Source: Streptomyces sp. 71268
Lineage (GTDB): Bacteria > Actinomycetota > Actinomycetes > Streptomycetales > Streptomycetaceae
NCBI RefSeq assembly: GCF_029392895.1
Contig: NZ_CP114200.1
Span: 1,827,501 to 1,891,500 of the forward strand
Reading direction: 5' to 3'
Length of the DNA: 64,000 nt
Below are positions 1 to 9,900 of this stretch, piece by piece. The position numbers and the translations under genes are program-made. Below the pieces are notes generated by a model. It was not told where the DNA came from and searched no databases. It worked only from the letters and a program-made list of their open reading frames with translations. Numbering within the stretch: the first letter of the stretch is position 1; each line of letters begins with the position of its first letter.

Positions 1-540
1 CAGCTGGACGCCCTCGAACGGTGGCTGGACCAGGTGCTGGCCGCGATCGGCTACACCGACCGCTTCGCCCACCTGGAGTTCGTGCTCACCACCGACGGCC
101 CGGAGGTGGTGGAGGTCAACCCGCGCATCGGGGGCGCCCTGGTCGGCGAGGGCCTGTGCCGGGCGCTTGGCACCAACGTGTACGAGGCGATGGTCGAGGC
201 GGCCGTCGGCCGTCGCCCCCGCCTGCTCGACGCCGAACTCCCCGGCGGGCCCGCCGTCGCCTTCGTCCTCGGCTACCCGGCCGAGCCCGGCGTGTTCACC
301 GAGGTCACGGGCGTGGAACGGCTGGCGGACATGCCGGGCGCGCCGGCCTGGTACCCGACCAAGCGTCCCGGCGACCGGATCGAGCACCTCACGGACAGCC
401 GGGGCTACGCGGGCATCGTCTACGCGGAGGCCGAGACCGCCGAACTCGCCACGCACCGGGCCGTGGCCGCCGCCAACACCCTGCGCGTACGCACGACGCC
501 CCTGCCCGACCAGGCGGGGAACCCGCCCGGCGATGGCTGA
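1..540 (+). CDS. ATP-grasp ligase, C-terminal fragment
   Basis: The frame is open from the first base, so the N-terminal part lies outside the window; 179 codons remain. The visible part is the end of an ATP-grasp fold: 'HLEFVLTTDGPEVVEVNPR' is followed by 'IGG' around residues 24-45. The Glu and Asn of 'EVNPR' are the usual metal/ATP ligands of the family. ATP-grasp ligases couple ATP cleavage to joining a carboxylate to an amine or thiol. The stop codon overlaps the start of the downstream MFS gene by 8 bp, which suggests translational coupling. An exporter and a methyltransferase follow, so this is likely the tail of a small natural-product operon making a peptide or amino-acid conjugate. 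The substrate cannot be told from this fragment. Confidence 0.85.
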   Translation, partial: QLDALERWLDQVLAAIGYTDRFAHLEFVLTTDGPEVVEVNPRIGGALVGEGLCRALGTNVYEAMVEAAVGRRPRLLDAELPGGPAVAFVLGYPAEPGVFTEVTGVERLADMPGAPAWYPTKRPGDRIEHLTDSRGYAGIVYAEAETAELATHRAVAAANTLRVRTTPLPDQAGNPPGDG

Positions 541-1792
541 GCCCCCGCGCGAGGGCCCGCGCGCCGCGCTGGCCGCGCTCAACGGCCCGCTGCGCTTCCT
601 GCTGCTCAGCTCCTTCCTGATCCCCCTCGGCAGCTTCATGGTGCTGCCGTTCATGTCGGTGTTCCTGCACGAACGGCTGGGCATGGGCCTTGGCGCCGTC
701 GGCCTTGTGCTGGCCGTGGCGTCCCTCGTGCAGTTCTCCGGCGGGATCGTGGGCGGGGCGCTCGCGGAGCGCATCGGGCTGCGGCGCACCATGCTGTGCG
801 CGCTGGTAGTGCGCACAGCCGGGTTCGTGGGCCTGCTGCTCGCGCTGCGGTGGCCGCCGCTGGCCGTCGCGGCGCTCATCCTCACCTGCTGCGGCGCGGC
901 GCTCTACCTGCCGGCGAACAAGGCGTACCTGGTGCACGGCGTGGCCGAGGAGCGGCGCCCGGCGTACCTGTCGGCGGGCAACGCGGCGCTGAACGCGGGC
1001 ATGGCCGTGGGCCCACTGATCGCCGGGCCGTTCGTGCTCTCCTCGCCCGGGTGGCTCTTCCTGGCCGTCACGGCGCTGTTCGTCGCGGTCACGGCGGGCC
1101 ACGCCCGGCTGCCCGCCCCCGACGGCGAGCGGCGACCGGCCACCGAGGCCACCCCGCGTGGCCTGCTGTCCGGCCTGCCCGTCCTGCCGTTCGCCGCGTG
1201 CGCCCTCTCCTTCTACCTCTACTTCCACTTCCAGCACTATCTGGCCGTCTACGCGGTCGAACGGGCTTCGAGCGAGTTCTACAGCCTGGTGCTGCTGCTC
1301 TGTTTCGCGCTGGTCATCGTCGTCCAGCCGCTCGCCTCCGGGCTCATCCGGCGCATGCCGTACGCCCTGGCGCTCGCCGTCGGCTTCGCCGGCCTGGCCG
1401 TGGGCCTGGCCGTGCTGGCCGTTGGCACCCGGCCGGCGCTGCTGGCCGGCGGGGCGCTGATCACCCTCGGCGACATCGTGCTCTTCCTCAAGAACGACCT
1501 GGAGGCCCTGCGCCGCGGCGACCGCTCCGACGCGGTCGTCTTCGGCCAGCAACGGCTCGCCGCGGGCCTGGGCGCCTGCGCGAGCGGCGTCCTGGGCGGC
1601 CAGTTGTACGGCCTCGGCGAACGCGCCGGCGACACCGGCTGGTTCTGGCTCCTGGCCTCGGCCCAGTGCCTGCTGCTCCCCCCGCTGCTGCTCGCGCTGC
1701 GCGGCCGTACGGCGACGTCCCCCGACCAACCCGGCGACACCGAAGGAGCACCGAAGCCCCATGACACACACGGGCGGGTTCCAGGACGATGA
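533..1792 (+). CDS. MFS transporter (probable exporter)
   Basis: This is a 419-residue polytopic membrane protein of the major facilitator superfamily, with about 12 hydrophobic segments. After the second segment comes a loop ending 'ERIGLRRT', which resembles the MFS loop 2-3 motif. The ATG at 533 overlaps the stop of the ATP-grasp gene, and the 3' end overlaps the methyltransferase start at 1761 by 32 bp, so the three genes form one tight operon. A longer open frame begins upstream at 167 but would lie inside the ATP-grasp gene. The likely job is export of the product of this biosynthetic operon; the cargo is inferred only from context. Confidence 0.88.
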   Translation: MAEPPREGPRAALAALNGPLRFLLLSSFLIPLGSFMVLPFMSVFLHERLGMGLGAVGLVLAVASLVQFSGGIVGGALAERIGLRRTMLCALVVRTAGFVGLLLALRWPPLAVAALILTCCGAALYLPANKAYLVHGVAEERRPAYLSAGNAALNAGMAVGPLIAGPFVLSSPGWLFLAVTALFVAVTAGHARLPAPDGERRPATEATPRGLLSGLPVLPFAACALSFYLYFHFQHYLAVYAVERASSEFYSLVLLLCFALVIVVQPLASGLIRRMPYALALAVGFAGLAVGLAVLAVGTRPALLAGGALITLGDIVLFLKNDLEALRRGDRSDAVVFGQQRLAAGLGACASGVLGGQLYGLGERAGDTGWFWLLASAQCLLLPPLLLALRGRTATSPDQPGDTEGAPKPHDTHGRVPGR

Positions 1793-2510
1793 CTTCTGGA
1801 CCGAGTTCTACGACTTCCTCTTCTCCGACCAGCGGTTCACCCAGGCCGAGGACCTCCTGGACACCTCACCGCTGCTGAACCTGCCCGCCGGGGCACGCGT
1901 GCTCGACCTGTGCTGCGGGCCGGGCGTGTTCACCGTGCCGCTGGCCCGCCGCGGCTACGCCGTGACCGGCGTGGACCGCAGCCCGGCCATGCTGGAACGG
2001 GCCCGCGCGCTGTCGGCCGAGCGCTCGGCGCCGGCCACGTACGTGGAGGCCGACGTACGCGCGTACGCCCAACCCGGCGCATTCGACGTGGTGCTGAACA
2101 TGTTCACCTCGTTCGGCTACTTCGAGGACCCCGCCGACAACGCGCGGGCCCTGCGCACCATGCACGACAGCCTGGTCCCCGGCGGCACCCTGCTCCTGGA
2201 CCTGGCGGGCAAGGAGTTGCTGGCCGGCCGGGTCACGCCACCGAAGGTGGTGCGGCGCGGCGACGACCTGCTCGTCCAGACCGACACGGTCCTCGACGAC
2301 TGGGCCAGGCTGCGCAGCGACTGGGTACTGGTCCGCGGCGACCGGGTCACCCGGGCCTCGCTGGTGTGGTTCGTCTACAGCGCGGTGGAGCTGCGGCGGA
2401 TGGCACGGGAGGCGGGCTTCGGCCGCGTCGAGGTCTTCGGCGACTTCGACGGCCGCCCCTACGACCAGGACGCCCAACGGCTCATCCTGCGGGCGACCCG
2501 GGAGGAGTAG
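1761..2510 (+). CDS. class I SAM-dependent methyltransferase
   Basis: This 249-residue soluble protein has a Rossmann-like methyltransferase fold. Motif I is 'VLDLCCGPGVFTVPLA' near residues 37-52, followed by 'VTGVDRSPAML', where the Asp would bind the SAM ribose. 'FDVVLNMFTSFGYF' matches the motif IV region. It starts 32 bp inside the 3' end of the MFS gene, so it is the last gene of the ATP-grasp/MFS operon. A tailoring methylation of the operon's product is the likely role. The subfamily resembles small-molecule methyltransferases; a specific acceptor cannot be assigned. Confidence 0.9.
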   Translation: MTHTGGFQDDDFWTEFYDFLFSDQRFTQAEDLLDTSPLLNLPAGARVLDLCCGPGVFTVPLARRGYAVTGVDRSPAMLERARALSAERSAPATYVEADVRAYAQPGAFDVVLNMFTSFGYFEDPADNARALRTMHDSLVPGGTLLLDLAGKELLAGRVTPPKVVRRGDDLLVQTDTVLDDWARLRSDWVLVRGDRVTRASLVWFVYSAVELRRMAREAGFGRVEVFGDFDGRPYDQDAQRLILRATREE

Positions 2511-2523
2511 CGGCGGGCCCAGG

Positions 2524-2596
2524 ACCCGCACCGCCCGGGGGCGCCGGCTGCTCCGGGCTCGCTCCGTGGGTGCGTGCTTGCCCGGGCGGTGCGGGT
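2524..2596. terminator. inverted repeat between convergent genes
   Basis: A perfect 16-bp stem (arms 2524-2539 and 2581-2596) encloses a 41-nt loop. It lies between the convergent ends of the methyltransferase gene (2510) and the ferric-reductase-like gene (2615). The position fits a bidirectional terminator, although the loop is long and there is no clear T-run. Confidence 0.5.
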
Positions 2597-2614
2597 TCGC
2601 TCCGGCAGTGCGGG

Positions 2615-3616
2615 CTACGGCGTCCCCTCCTGCTCGTGGGGCACCGTCGCGGGCGGATCAGCTGGCCGGGCGCGCCCGCCGTCGTGCCCGGAGACCACCA
2701 CCGCGATCACCCCGACGACGGTGGCGCCGACCAGCGCGACGGCGACCCGACCCGCGGCCCGCCCCGCCCAACCCTGCCGGGGCGATCCCGCCGCCCGCCG
2801 CTCAGCGACGCCCAGCCGCTCGGCGCGCCGCGCGGGCCGCACCAGCCGCAGCAGGAACAGGGCGGCGATGGGCAGTTGCAGCAGCCACAGCACGGTGCGC
2901 GGCCACTCGTCGTACCAGACGTTGGTGCCGTACAGCAGCGTGTGCCACACGCTCAGCACGTACACCACGATCACGAAGCGATGCAGTCGCCGCCAGGTGT
3001 TCGGCCCGATGCGGTGCCGCACGTAGAACAGCAGACCCAGCGGAACGGCCAGGTAGAGGGCGCCCTGTCCGATCGGAATGGCCGTCCGGCCGGTCCCGGA
3101 GTCGTACCAGCCGGGCACGAAGCTGTCGGCGAACCCGGCCCACAGCCGGTCGATCCACCCCAGTTTGGTCTCGTAGCGCACGAGTTCCGCCGCGAACATG
3201 ATCGCGTGCGCCGCCATGAGGGCCATCGTGGTCAGGCTCGTGGTGCGGTGCCACCGCTCCAACACCTGCCGGGAGACCGGCAACCGCGCCACCCCGGGCC
3301 CTGACAACAGCAGCCCGAGCATGACGGTGCCCCACGCCCACAACAGCCCCGACCAGCCGAACGCCTGGCTGAGCAGGTACATCCAGTAGGTGCGGGGATC
3401 GTCCATGAACGGCATGACCGCGACCGTCGACGAGGCCCCCGAGTCCATGCGAACGTAGAGGAAGACGAACACCCCCGCCGTCACCACCAACGCGGCGGCG
3501 GCATCGGGCACGGCGGCCCTCAGATCCCCCCACAACCCGACGCGATCGGCCGCCCGCCGATCACGTACGCGCGAAGCGGTGACCTCGGCCCCTTCCGACC
3601 TCACATCCGGCACCAT
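2615..3616 (-). CDS. ferric-reductase-like transmembrane protein
   Basis: This 333-residue integral membrane protein has about seven hydrophobic segments, consistent with the ferric reductase-like transmembrane domain. Two histidine pairs are suitably placed for bis-heme ligation: His123/His137 and His212/His225, each pair 13-14 residues apart in neighbouring helices. No FAD or NAD(P)H domain follows; the C-terminus is a short charged stretch plus one more hydrophobic segment. It may therefore act as a heme-bearing electron-transfer subunit with a separate partner, rather than as a complete reductase. The ATG at 3616 has a 'GGGAGG' site 7 nt upstream. It is transcribed alone and faces away from the biosynthetic operon. 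Confidence 0.78.
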   Translation of the reverse strand: MVPDVRSEGAEVTASRVRDRRAADRVGLWGDLRAAVPDAAAALVVTAGVFVFLYVRMDSGASSTVAVMPFMDDPRTYWMYLLSQAFGWSGLLWAWGTVMLGLLLSGPGVARLPVSRQVLERWHRTTSLTTMALMAAHAIMFAAELVRYETKLGWIDRLWAGFADSFVPGWYDSGTGRTAIPIGQGALYLAVPLGLLFYVRHRIGPNTWRRLHRFVIVVYVLSVWHTLLYGTNVWYDEWPRTVLWLLQLPIAALFLLRLVRPARRAERLGVAERRAAGSPRQGWAGRAAGRVAVALVGATVVGVIAVVVSGHDGGRARPADPPATVPHEQEGTP

Positions 3617-3824
3617 GCCTGAGCCTCCCGATCACGGGCCACCGCGAAAGGTGGCGGGGGTGGCGCGCGTGTCGTACGGGCCAAGTGTGACGGAGACGGC
3701 CGGGGTAGCGGAGTGCGCGATTCAGCCAGATAGGGGTTCGGGGCGGGCGGGGGCCCGGGTCCTTGCACGCACGCCCCGCCTTGACAGCGCACCTGCCCCT
3801 CCCTACTCGCGGACCGCTTCTTCG

Positions 3825-5798
3825 TCAGCTCAGCCGCCAGGCCTGGCGTATCTGCTCAAGCCGGTCCACGTCCCTGTCCTCCGCCCCGAACTCACGCCGA
3901 AGCCGCTCCAACGCGGCCCCGCAACGCTCGGCGTCCCGCAATGTCCCGTATACATCGACATGCATGAGTTCCAAGCTCACGGCCGTACGTGCCGTAGCAG
4001 GGTGGTCATCACCGAGCACCTGGCCTTGCGAATGGAGTGTCTCGGTGAACAAATGAAGGGCGTCCTCGGTATGCACCACCGAGTTCCGATAAGCGCACGC
4101 CAGCTCGTAGCCGGTGGAGAGAACGTCCGGGTGCTCTCGCCCCAAGACGCGCTGCTGAGCCATGCGGACAGCTTCGCCAATCGCCACGGCATCCCGCCAA
4201 CGCCCGGCCATGCGCTCGGCAACAGCACGACGACTCTGGGTGAGCAAGGTGTCTGGATTGTCGGCGCCCAGCCGAGTGGTCTGCGCCAGGAGGGTTTCCT
4301 GGGCGAGTTCCACCGCGTCCGCGATGTGTCCACCACTCCCCAGCGGGATGATCAGGGCGGAGGAGCACCTCAGCGTGTCGATCCCCACGGCCCCATGCAG
4401 TGACAGGCGACACTCTCGCAGCGCCGTCCCCAATTGCACCGCATCGGCATAGCGGCGTGCGGACGTGTATGCGCGCTGGAGGACGTCACCAACGCCCAGG
4501 ACGGCCGCATTGTCCTGCGTGAACAGTTCCAGCCCGCGCCGGTACAGCGTCTCCATCCTCGCCAGAACCTCTCGCCAGCGCCCGAGGTCGGTCATATGGT
4601 CGTAAGCCGCAGCCAGCGCGCCCAGAACCTCGCCGGTGGTGGCCTCATGCGGGTCACGGGCGAGGAAGGACGACAGTACGGGCTTCCATCGCTCCACCAT
4701 CACGCGTCGGTCCAGCCGAGTGCCGCGGGGGTCCAACGCCATCAGCAAGACATCGGCCGAGCGGGCGGCCTGGCGCATCTCCTCCTGGGAAAGCAGGCCA
4801 CGTACGGTCGCGCAGTACACCGGACTCACACGCAGGCGAGCGTCACAGAAGGAACTCAAACCACTCTTGCCCAAGACGGGAAACGCCTTGCTCAACTCGC
4901 CAGGGCCGAGGACGATCTCCGTGCTCAACGTGTCATCGACGGGCCGATATAGGGGGCGCGGCCTGATAGAGCGGGCAGGCAGGGGGGTGGGGCCGAGTAA
5001 GGCTGCCCCGTTCAGCAGGTGGGCTATCCATCGGTCCGTGGCGGCAAGGGTTTCGCGCGCCTCGTCGATTCGGTCGATAAGGGACCCGGGGTAGCGATCT
5101 GGGCCGCCCGCACCGAGGACCGCGCGGGGGTTGGCGCGCAGCGCATTCAGAAATCCGTCGGCCGTGTAACCCCGCTTTAGCCAAGCTTCCGCATAGGCGA
5201 GTGCCAGGGGGAGATTACCCAAGGCAGCCGCGATCTGCGCGGCGTCCTCAGCGCCGAGCGAGTCGATGTTCGTACGGAGGTAGTCGATTGCCTCCTGTGT
5301 GTTCCAAGGAGGAACGGGCACGACCTCCGCCCACCCACCCCACTCGGCCGCCGATCCAGGGGACGTGATCAGTACGTGCCCGGTTGCGCAGTGACTGTGC
5401 CATCGCTCGTAGTCGGACCAGTGGCGTAAGCCGTCGATCACCATCAGAGTGGGCCGGCCGTCATGGGCTGCGGCGGACTTTGGCTCCGTCGCCGGATGCC
5501 CCTGGGCCAAGTCGATGTCCGCGGCCCTGACCCAGCAGACAGAACCAAATCTCAAGGCATTGCGGTGCACCCACTCAGCAGCGATGTGGCGCTTACCGAC
5601 ACCGAAGGGGCCAACGAGGACGGTCGTCCCCCAAGAAGTCTGAGACAGGCGCTGATCAAGCATGTCCAACTGGCGTCGCCGTCCCCGGAAGCGCGGGTTG
5701 CGCGGCGGTATGGCCCCCGTCCCAGGCCGCGCCCCTGCTCCAGGCGCGCGCACCCACGGCGCAGCCGTCTCGTTGCTCACTCGGGCCCCCGCCGTCAT
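3825..5798 (-). CDS. NB-ARC-like/TPR protein coupled to the Wadjet-like operon
   Basis: This 657-residue protein is not part of the canonical four-gene Jet set. Residues 35-205 look like an NB-ARC/STAND NTPase: P-loop 'GPFGVGKR' (63-70), Walker-B-like 'TLMVIDGL' with Asp122, and the 'GNLPLALAYA' motif near 194-203. The P-loop ends in Lys-Arg, so the usual Mg-coordinating Ser/Thr is missing, and ATPase activity may be altered or lost. The C-terminal half holds tetratricopeptide repeats of the 'LGxDHPxT' type (for example 'LGADNPDTLL', 'LGREHPDVLS', 'LGDDHPATAR'). Its ATG overlaps the jetD stop as ATGA, making it the last gene of the operon. STAND proteins commonly act as signal-dependent switches; a role as sensor or regulator of the SMC system is inference. 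Confidence 0.82.
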   Translation of the reverse strand: MTAGARVSNETAAPWVRAPGAGARPGTGAIPPRNPRFRGRRRQLDMLDQRLSQTSWGTTVLVGPFGVGKRHIAAEWVHRNALRFGSVCWVRAADIDLAQGHPATEPKSAAAHDGRPTLMVIDGLRHWSDYERWHSHCATGHVLITSPGSAAEWGGWAEVVPVPPWNTQEAIDYLRTNIDSLGAEDAAQIAAALGNLPLALAYAEAWLKRGYTADGFLNALRANPRAVLGAGGPDRYPGSLIDRIDEARETLAATDRWIAHLLNGAALLGPTPLPARSIRPRPLYRPVDDTLSTEIVLGPGELSKAFPVLGKSGLSSFCDARLRVSPVYCATVRGLLSQEEMRQAARSADVLLMALDPRGTRLDRRVMVERWKPVLSSFLARDPHEATTGEVLGALAAAYDHMTDLGRWREVLARMETLYRRGLELFTQDNAAVLGVGDVLQRAYTSARRYADAVQLGTALRECRLSLHGAVGIDTLRCSSALIIPLGSGGHIADAVELAQETLLAQTTRLGADNPDTLLTQSRRAVAERMAGRWRDAVAIGEAVRMAQQRVLGREHPDVLSTGYELACAYRNSVVHTEDALHLFTETLHSQGQVLGDDHPATARTAVSLELMHVDVYGTLRDAERCGAALERLRREFGAEDRDVDRLEQIRQAWRLS

Positions 5799-6952
5799 CG
5801 CATGTCAGTCAACCAGTCGCTGGTCGTGCTCAGATGACGCAAACCCACGCCTTCCTGAGCCCAGCGCTCTCCTTTCATAAGAACGTCCACGACAGGTTCG
5901 AAGTGATGGCCTCCGCCCAACCAGTTCGCCAAGGTCTCCGCCTCCTCACGCGTGCGGCTGCGCTCCTTGCCCGGAAGGGGAGTGCCCATGGTGACCAAGT
6001 CCCGGTAGAGCACAGGCGTGGGAACCACCCTCAGCCCTAGGTCGGCAGCCGCATCCCGCGCCTTGAGTGGGATCTCCAGACCACTGACGTCGAGGTCACC
6101 GAAGTATCGGATCTCCCTGAACCGCGCTCTGCCCTGCCCATCAGCGCCATGGTGGTCACTGATGGTGCGCACCGACGCCGTGAAGGAACGCCCCACCCCC
6201 CAGGCCACACAACCGATGCGGTGGTGGTGCTCAAGCTCGCGCAGCCGACGTACGAGGGAGGTGTACGTGGCCGAGTTCTCGACGACGAGGAGAAGGTCGC
6301 CGTCGCTCAGTGAGGTGCTCTGAGCGACAGGGCTGAACTCGGAGAAACGGGCGTTGAGGAGAGGTGGGTCAGTGGGAAAAGCTCTGATCAGGTCATAGAA
6401 GTCAGCGCGTTTCTCGAACAGTGGACCACCGAACCCTTTGTGGTCCAGGCACTTCTCGGGCTCCGGGAACTCCGCGGTGTACTCGCGCCTCCCAAAGATC
6501 TCCAGGGCTCGCTCCCGCAGCGGAACCTTGAGCACCGGGCCACGCAGTGCGTGCAGCCAGTTACTGACGGCCGTATAGGCGAGTTCCTGGCGCGGAGTGG
6601 CCCTTCTCTGTTCCTTGATCAGCGCATGGAGGGCGGGGTGGTAGAGGCCCCGGCGCCTTGCCTTGGGCTCCGGTGCCCCACGTACGGGAAGCAGGTGGGC
6701 CCCCGGTGGCTCGCCCGCCTTCTCTCGCATGAGCCGAACCCGACCCGAGGAGGCGAGGGTGGCCAGGCATCGACGCAACGTCTCCTCCTCCGGGTCGCTG
6801 TCTGGGCCTGCCCGGTAGACAGCTCGAAACGCTTCGAGCAGTTCAGGCCCTCGGACTTGCTTCGCCTGATAACCGTTCCACCTTCTCGACTCGGCCCACC
6901 GGTACAGGCTCTCCAGGAGGTCTGTAGACAGGCGCTCTATGCCCGGCGTCAC
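5795..6952 (-). CDS. jetD: JetD-like Toprim nuclease subunit (Wadjet/MksG family)
   Basis: This 385-residue protein has the topoisomerase VI-like Toprim domain found in JetD/MksG. 'LLLVVENSATY' supplies the catalytic Glu225, 'WGVGR' (251-255) the glycine turn, and 'YFGDLDVSG' the Asp286/Asp288 pair. In studied Wadjet systems JetD cuts circular DNA after the SMC motor has extruded it. The N-terminal 160 residues would be the arm that contacts the JetABC core. The start overlaps the jetC stop as ATGA, and the stop overlaps the NB-ARC/TPR gene start in the same way. The length (385) fits known JetD proteins. The subtype cannot be decided by eye. Confidence 0.82.
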   Translation of the reverse strand: MTPGIERLSTDLLESLYRWAESRRWNGYQAKQVRGPELLEAFRAVYRAGPDSDPEEETLRRCLATLASSGRVRLMREKAGEPPGAHLLPVRGAPEPKARRRGLYHPALHALIKEQRRATPRQELAYTAVSNWLHALRGPVLKVPLRERALEIFGRREYTAEFPEPEKCLDHKGFGGPLFEKRADFYDLIRAFPTDPPLLNARFSEFSPVAQSTSLSDGDLLLVVENSATYTSLVRRLRELEHHHRIGCVAWGVGRSFTASVRTISDHHGADGQGRARFREIRYFGDLDVSGLEIPLKARDAAADLGLRVVPTPVLYRDLVTMGTPLPGKERSRTREEAETLANWLGGGHHFEPVVDVLMKGERWAQEGVGLRHLSTTSDWLTDMR

Positions 6953-9900
6953 CCGGCCACCGCCTCGTCGGTCGGGCGCTGGAAGTGGCGGACGACCGTG
7001 ATGTCCCCTCCCGCACCGTCCCGCAGGGAGTCGATGTGCTGCCCCACGGACCGGTCCGCCACCGAGAGGTATCGCCGCCGTGCCCGGAGGTCGGCGTCGT
7101 TGCGCATCCTGATGACGAGCGGAAAGACGTCCAAAGCGACCTTGTCATACAGTCCCGTGGTGTACACCAGCTGAACGCCGAGCGCCTTGGCCACCGCTTG
7201 CTGGAGTCGGAGCAGGTAGAGGGCCGAGGCGCGGCCGATCGGGTTGTCGAGGAAGAGCACCCCGGAGTACTGGCGCCGTGCCTGTCCCCGATCGTTGGCG
7301 CGGAGCGCTGCCATCGTGCAGTACAGGACGATGGCAGCGGTAAGGATCTGTCCCCCGGAGAAGATGTCCTTGCTCTCCGCTACCCGGACCCGCTCCACGG
7401 CCAGCCCGATGTCCGGCTTGAGCACGGTCACGCGGAAGCCTTTCGGCGCGACCGCGGCCTCGACGCCCTTCAACACGAGTTGACGAGCGTCCCTGCTCCC
7501 CCGGCGGGCTAGTCCTTCCACCGCGGCGGTGTCGACGACCCGACCCAGGAGTTCCGCGAGCACCTCGTCGGTGACCTCGGGGAAGGTGATTTGCAGGAAC
7601 TGCTGGCCGGACCAGCTACCGAGACCTTCCGGCAGTTGAGACAACCTCTGGGCCCGTTTCAGGGTGCGGAGCGCGTCCCGTACCTGTTGGACGAACTGGA
7701 GCACTATCTGCTGACGATGCCGGTCGATGGAGTCCAGGTCGATCTCCAACGTCCGCAGTCGAGGCCGTAGGTCCGCGGCCCATGTCCCGGCTCGGTCAGG
7801 CAGGTCCTCCCGGGGCGTACTAAGCATGATGCGGCGGCTTGGCGACTGGAGTTCCTCGAAGCGGGAGTCCGCCGCGCGTGCGGCGAGACGGTCGGCGAGT
7901 GTCCGCTCGGCGCTCTCCGCATCCGCTGCGGCCCGCTGGGCATCGGTGTGGTCGGCGAGCAACGCGTCGTGACGTTCACGAGCGCCAGCCGCGTCGCCCT
8001 CGTACACCGGAACCGCCTCGATCACTTCAGTGCGCTGCTTGACGTCTTCCTCGGACGGTTTCCCGAGGAGATCGACCAGGGTCGTGAAGGCGCGCGCGGT
8101 CTGACGAGCCTCGGCTTGCTCCTCAACGAGTTTGTCCAGCAGATGACGCAGTTCGTCGGCGAGCGCCGCAGCCTCGTCCCGTGCCTGCTCTGCCGCGGCG
8201 GTCATGCGTTCACCGTGTGCGGCATCACGCGGTGACTCGAACGGTGCCAGGTCGACGGTTCCCGCGCCGGGGGGAGCCTCTCCGATGGCGTCCAGCGCGG
8301 TCCGGCATCGCACCACGACCTCGTACACCGCGTCCAGTCGCGCGCGCGCCGAGGCCACCTGCCGTTTGGCGCGCGACCGGCCAGCATCCAAGGCAGCGCT
8401 GTCTACCCCCTCGGCCCCCGTGAGTAGCTCGCGCGCCATGGCGCGCTCGCTCTCGCCAATGGAGGCCAAGGCCTTTCCCGCGGCCCTTTCCTCCCGTTCG
8501 GCCTGGTCAAGGTCGGCCTTGAGACTCGCGCCCACGGCCAGTCGCTCGTACTCGTCGGCGGCGCTGCGGTAAAGGCGGCGCAGCACTTCCAACGGCTGGT
8601 CCAGCGTGGTGTGCGGCTCGTCAGCATCGTATTCGGATTCTCGAATCGGCAGCCCGGCCAGTTCCTCCTCCGCACGGACCACCGTGCCCCGCAGGACGTC
8701 GGCCGCGCGCCGGGCGTCCGCAGCGGCTTGCTGGGCGGCCTCCATGCGTGCCCGGGCCGCGACCGCGACCTGCCGGTGCTCGCGGGCCGACCCCCGCATC
8801 CGCAGCGCTTCAGCTTGCCAGCCCGGCACGCGTGCCGTCGAACGAACGAGCACTCGCAGTGCTTCCACCCGGCGGTCCAGACGCGGCTGGCCGTCCCGCA
8901 GTCCGGAAAGCTCATCGCGTGCCGTCCGCAACGCCTCGGCTTTGGTCTCCTTGAGGCCCCTCGCGACGGCTGCCGCGCCGCGGGCAGTGTGGGCCACTTC
9001 TTCCGCACTCACCATCGCGTCATGCAGTGCGGCGAGGCGCCCCGGCGGACAGGCGTCCCTCCACTGCGCAAGCCTGGCCGCGAAGCGCCCATGGGTACGG
9101 AGTGTCTCATCCAGCTCGGCTAGCCGCCGGCGGTGATCGTCCCGTCGAGCCGTCAGCACAAGGCGTTCCGATTCGCCGACCCGCTCGTCGTACAGCGCGG
9201 GATGAGGCGGCACGACGAAGGAGGCGCCCGGAGGCAGGCCGCCCTCTCCGTGGAGCGAGGTCGTAGTCCCCAGGGCGATGAAGCCGGTCACGGTGACGCC
9301 CGCGTCCCCGAGGATCTCGGCAGCCAGCTCAAGCTGCTCGGCATCGTTGCAAAGCACACCAGTCGCCAACTGGGGAAACTGGTCGACAAGCTCCGCGCGA
9401 CGCTGCACGTCGGGGATGGAGGCGAGGTACTCCCAACCAGTACAGGCGGGAATCTGCCGCTCGTGCAACATTTCACAGACCCGCACCGCCTCCAGCGACG
9501 AGGGCAGCAGGTCGTTCGTCTCCAACGAGGTGAGTGCACGCTCATCGGCCACCATGGCGATGCGGACGTCGATTCGGGCGGTTTCGGCATCCCCCTGCGC
9601 GTGGGCCAACCGGTCTGCGAGCCCGGCGGCCTCGATGTCGAGTTCGCCCACCTCACCGCTGTAGATACCCGCGTGTTGGAGGTCCTCTGCGAGCCGTCGC
9701 ATGGTGTCGTCAGCGGCCTTGTACTCGCGGCGAGCGATGTCGTGGGCGTGGTGGGCACTGGCAAGCTCGCCGCGCGTCACCTCGTCCTGTTTCTCCGCCT
9801 CTTGGTACTCGCGTTCCAGGCGCTCCACCGCTCGCGCGCCTTCGCCTACTCGCTCACGGTGCGCTGCGGCTTCGGACTCGGCCTGGGCAGCGGCGTCCGC

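Noticed and set aside
389..1771. Long minus-strand frame of 460 codons opposite the MFS gene
   Set aside because: Its product is Arg/Gln/Gly-rich with no fold signals; the plus-strand MFS frame has clear helices and overlaps fit an operon.
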